From the NCBI GenBank assembly GCA_002375695.1, contig DFMO01000006.1:124001-188000 (forward strand): a stretch of DNA of 64,000 nucleotides, in the 5' to 3' direction. This DNA is from Flavobacteriaceae bacterium UBA3591. GTDB taxonomy: Bacteria; Bacteroidota; Bacteroidia; Flavobacteriales; Flavobacteriaceae. The notes beneath the pieces are model-generated. The model saw only the letters and a list, made by a program, of their open reading frames with translations, did not search any database and was not told the DNA's origin. Both the position numbers and the translations under genes were made by a program. Below are positions 62,497 through 64,000 of this stretch, one piece after another; positions within the stretch are counted from its first letter, which is position 1, and every line of letters begins with the position of its first letter.

Positions 62497-64000
62497 ATGA
62501 AAAATATTCTATGCTTGTTGGTGTTGTGCACTATTTACACATCGGCAAGTTCGCAAAATACTTTAACAGGAAAAATTACATCTCAAAATACAAACGAACC
62601 AATTTTGGCAACAATATACCTTCCGCAATTGGAAAAAGGAACGGTTGCCGATTTTAATGGAAATTACACAATTAACAATATACCCGAAGGACGTTATACG
62701 GTGGTTTATTCTTCACTCGGATTTGCAACTATTTCAAAATATATCATTTTTTCTAATGACGAAACCGTTGTAGAAAATGTTGAATTGCAAGAAAGTGCAG
62801 TAGAAATGGAAGAAGTTATTATCTCTACACCCTTTCACAAATTGCAGAGTGAAAACGTCATGAAGGTAGACCGAGTTTCGGTTCAAGAGTTAAATGCCGC
62901 TGGTGCCCTATCGCTTGCCGAAGGTATAAAAACTATTCCTGGTGTTAATATTATTAGTACTGGTACAGGCATAGGAAAGCCCGTTATTAGAGGTTTAAGC
63001 TCCAATAGAGTTGTTACGTATGCTCAAGGCGTTAGATTGGAAAACCAGCAATTTGGTGATGAACACGGACTAGGTATAAATGAAGCTGGAATAGAAAGTG
63101 TAGAAGTTATAAAAGGCCCTGCATCGCTACTTTATGGAAGTGATGCTCTTGGAGGTGTTTTATATTTAAATCCCGAAAAATTTGCGCTTTCTGGCGAAAC
63201 CCACGGAGACTTTAGCAGTACATATTTTTCAAATACCGCGGGCATTTCAACCAACTTAGGTGTAAAAACCTCCGGCAATAAATTTAAGTTTTTAGCGCGT
63301 GGAGCCTATGGTACATTTAGCGATTATAAAACTGGAGATACCTATCGCGTAACCAACTCGCGCTTTAATGAAAAAGACTTTAAGACAGGCGTACAGTACG
63401 CTGGCAATAATTTTAAGTCTACCCTACGTTATAATTACAATCGCGCCAATATTGGGATTCCAGAAGAAATTGGAGAGCAAACAAAATCTAAAGAGTTAGC
63501 GTTGCCATTTCAAGAAATTGACAACCATATTTTAACATTCGATAACACCTTGTTTTTTAATAATTCGAGTTTAGATGTAACGGCGGGCTATGTATTTAAT
63601 GACAGACGCGAATTTGAAGACGATCCCAACGTTGCCGCCCTTCGTTTAAAATTAAATACTCTCAATTACGATGTAAAATATCACCTGCCACAATTGGGAG
63701 ATTTTGAAACTATTGTGGGACTGCAAGGGATGTTTCAGGATAACAAAAACGAAGGAGAAGAAATTTTAATTCCCGATGCAAAAACTATCGATGTTGGGCT
63801 GTTGGCAACTTCGCACTATCATTTAGACAATGTAGATTTTCAAGCAGGAGTTCGCTTTGACACTCGTAAAATTGAAAGTGAAACTGCACACGCTCCAGGA
63901 GAGGATGAGTTTATTCCAGCTTTAGACAAATCTTTTACAAGTTTTACAGCAGCCTTAGGTGCTAAATTTAATTTGATTGAAAAAATCTCAACGCGAATAA
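62497..64000 (+). CDS. TonB-dependent receptor, 5' part
   Basis: At least 501 residues from ATG 62497, running off the window edge. A signal peptide (MKNILCLLVLCTIYTSASSQ) is followed by a CarboxypepD_reg-like domain (TLTGKITSQNTNEPILATIY). The plug domain reads SLAEGIKTIPGVNIISTGTG, with IGKPVIRGLSSNRVVTYAQGVRLENQ and IKGPASLLYGSDALGGVLYL. Then the first barrel strands begin. The plug resembles that of zinc/copper or siderophore receptors (ZnuD-like), suggested by comparison only. It follows the His/Cys-rich small gene by 49 bases, which strengthens the metal idea. The C-terminal barrel is not visible. Confidence 0.92.
   Translation, partial: MKNILCLLVLCTIYTSASSQNTLTGKITSQNTNEPILATIYLPQLEKGTVADFNGNYTINNIPEGRYTVVYSSLGFATISKYIIFSNDETVVENVELQESAVEMEEVIISTPFHKLQSENVMKVDRVSVQELNAAGALSLAEGIKTIPGVNIISTGTGIGKPVIRGLSSNRVVTYAQGVRLENQQFGDEHGLGINEAGIESVEVIKGPASLLYGSDALGGVLYLNPEKFALSGETHGDFSSTYFSNTAGISTNLGVKTSGNKFKFLARGAYGTFSDYKTGDTYRVTNSRFNEKDFKTGVQYAGNNFKSTLRYNYNRANIGIPEEIGEQTKSKELALPFQEIDNHILTFDNTLFFNNSSLDVTAGYVFNDRREFEDDPNVAALRLKLNTLNYDVKYHLPQLGDFETIVGLQGMFQDNKNEGEEILIPDAKTIDVGLLATSHYHLDNVDFQAGVRFDTRKIESETAHAPGEDEFIPALDKSFTSFTAALGAKFNLIEKISTRI

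Overview
The window is one contiguous, gene-dense, AT-rich stretch of a bacterial chromosome from the phylum Bacteroidota, almost certainly a marine-type member of the family Flavobacteriaceae. The evidence is consistent throughout. Start codons lack Shine-Dalgarno sequences. Promoters match the Bacteroidota consensus (TTG about 19 bases before TAnnTTTG). There is a type IX secretion gene (PorQ) and a cargo protein with a T9SS C-terminal sorting domain. There are many SPII lipoproteins, two TonB-dependent receptors with an N-terminal carboxypeptidase-regulatory-like domain, and several families typical of Flavobacteriia (DUF6252, DUF6452, DUF6048, DUF6146, DUF6787). The genus cannot be fixed from this sequence. 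I see no rRNA, tRNA, CRISPR array, insertion sequence or prophage. Most of the window is core genome.

Layout. 0-5.3 kb: the end of a MutS2-like ATPase, a DCC-family thiol-disulfide protein, a lamin-tail secreted protein, an Lrp/AsnC regulator, an M14 carboxypeptidase divergent from an XRE-type regulator, and a small lipoprotein. 5.3-16.3 kb, almost all on the minus strand: a hybrid histidine kinase, MscL, Cmk-PorQ, Lon, a three-domain lipoprotein, a UMF1-type transporter and an M48 peptidase lipoprotein. 16.4-23.4 kb: a tandem MsrB pair, dihydrolipoyl dehydrogenase, AroQ, two beta-barrel proteins, XerD and an aldo/keto reductase. 23.4-25.9 kb: an operon-like run of a ZapB-like coiled-coil protein, ZapA, a probable 6S RNA and RNase Y. 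26-36.5 kb: an M23 peptidase, a TonB-dependent receptor, a cysteine desulfurase, a thrombospondin-3-repeat lipoprotein, a Smr protein, a T9SS cargo and ornithine aminotransferase. 36.7-39 kb: a PAS-histidine kinase broken by one in-frame stop, followed by a response regulator. 39-46.4 kb: RlmD with two DUF proteins, a THUMP RNA methyltransferase, a SAM methyltransferase, a ZIP transporter and ribosomal protein S1. 46.6-52.4 kb: topoisomerase IV (parE and parC) with an HNH endonuclease and an 80-residue protein between them. 52.6-56.9 kb: CbpA-CbpM, a PAP2 phosphatase, YchF and a secreted protein. 57-60.6 kb: a ferredoxin divergent from a LuxC-like acyl-CoA reductase, then SerC and SerA. 60.6-64 kb: a DUF937 protein, DUF6146 and DUF6787 proteins, a His/Cys-rich small protein and a truncated TonB-dependent receptor.

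Genes that work together include SerC with SerA (serine synthesis), CbpA with CbpM (co-chaperone and modulator), ParE with ParC, ZapA with the coiled-coil protein, PorQ with the T9SS cargo, and the two MsrB enzymes, one for the cell envelope and one for the cytoplasm. The items most worth a second look are the HNH cassette inside the topoisomerase IV locus, the 6S-like RNA, the four palindromic boxes around the XRE regulator, the face-to-face promoters between ferredoxin and acyl-CoA reductase, the structured rpsA leader, and the nonsense-interrupted sensor kinase.
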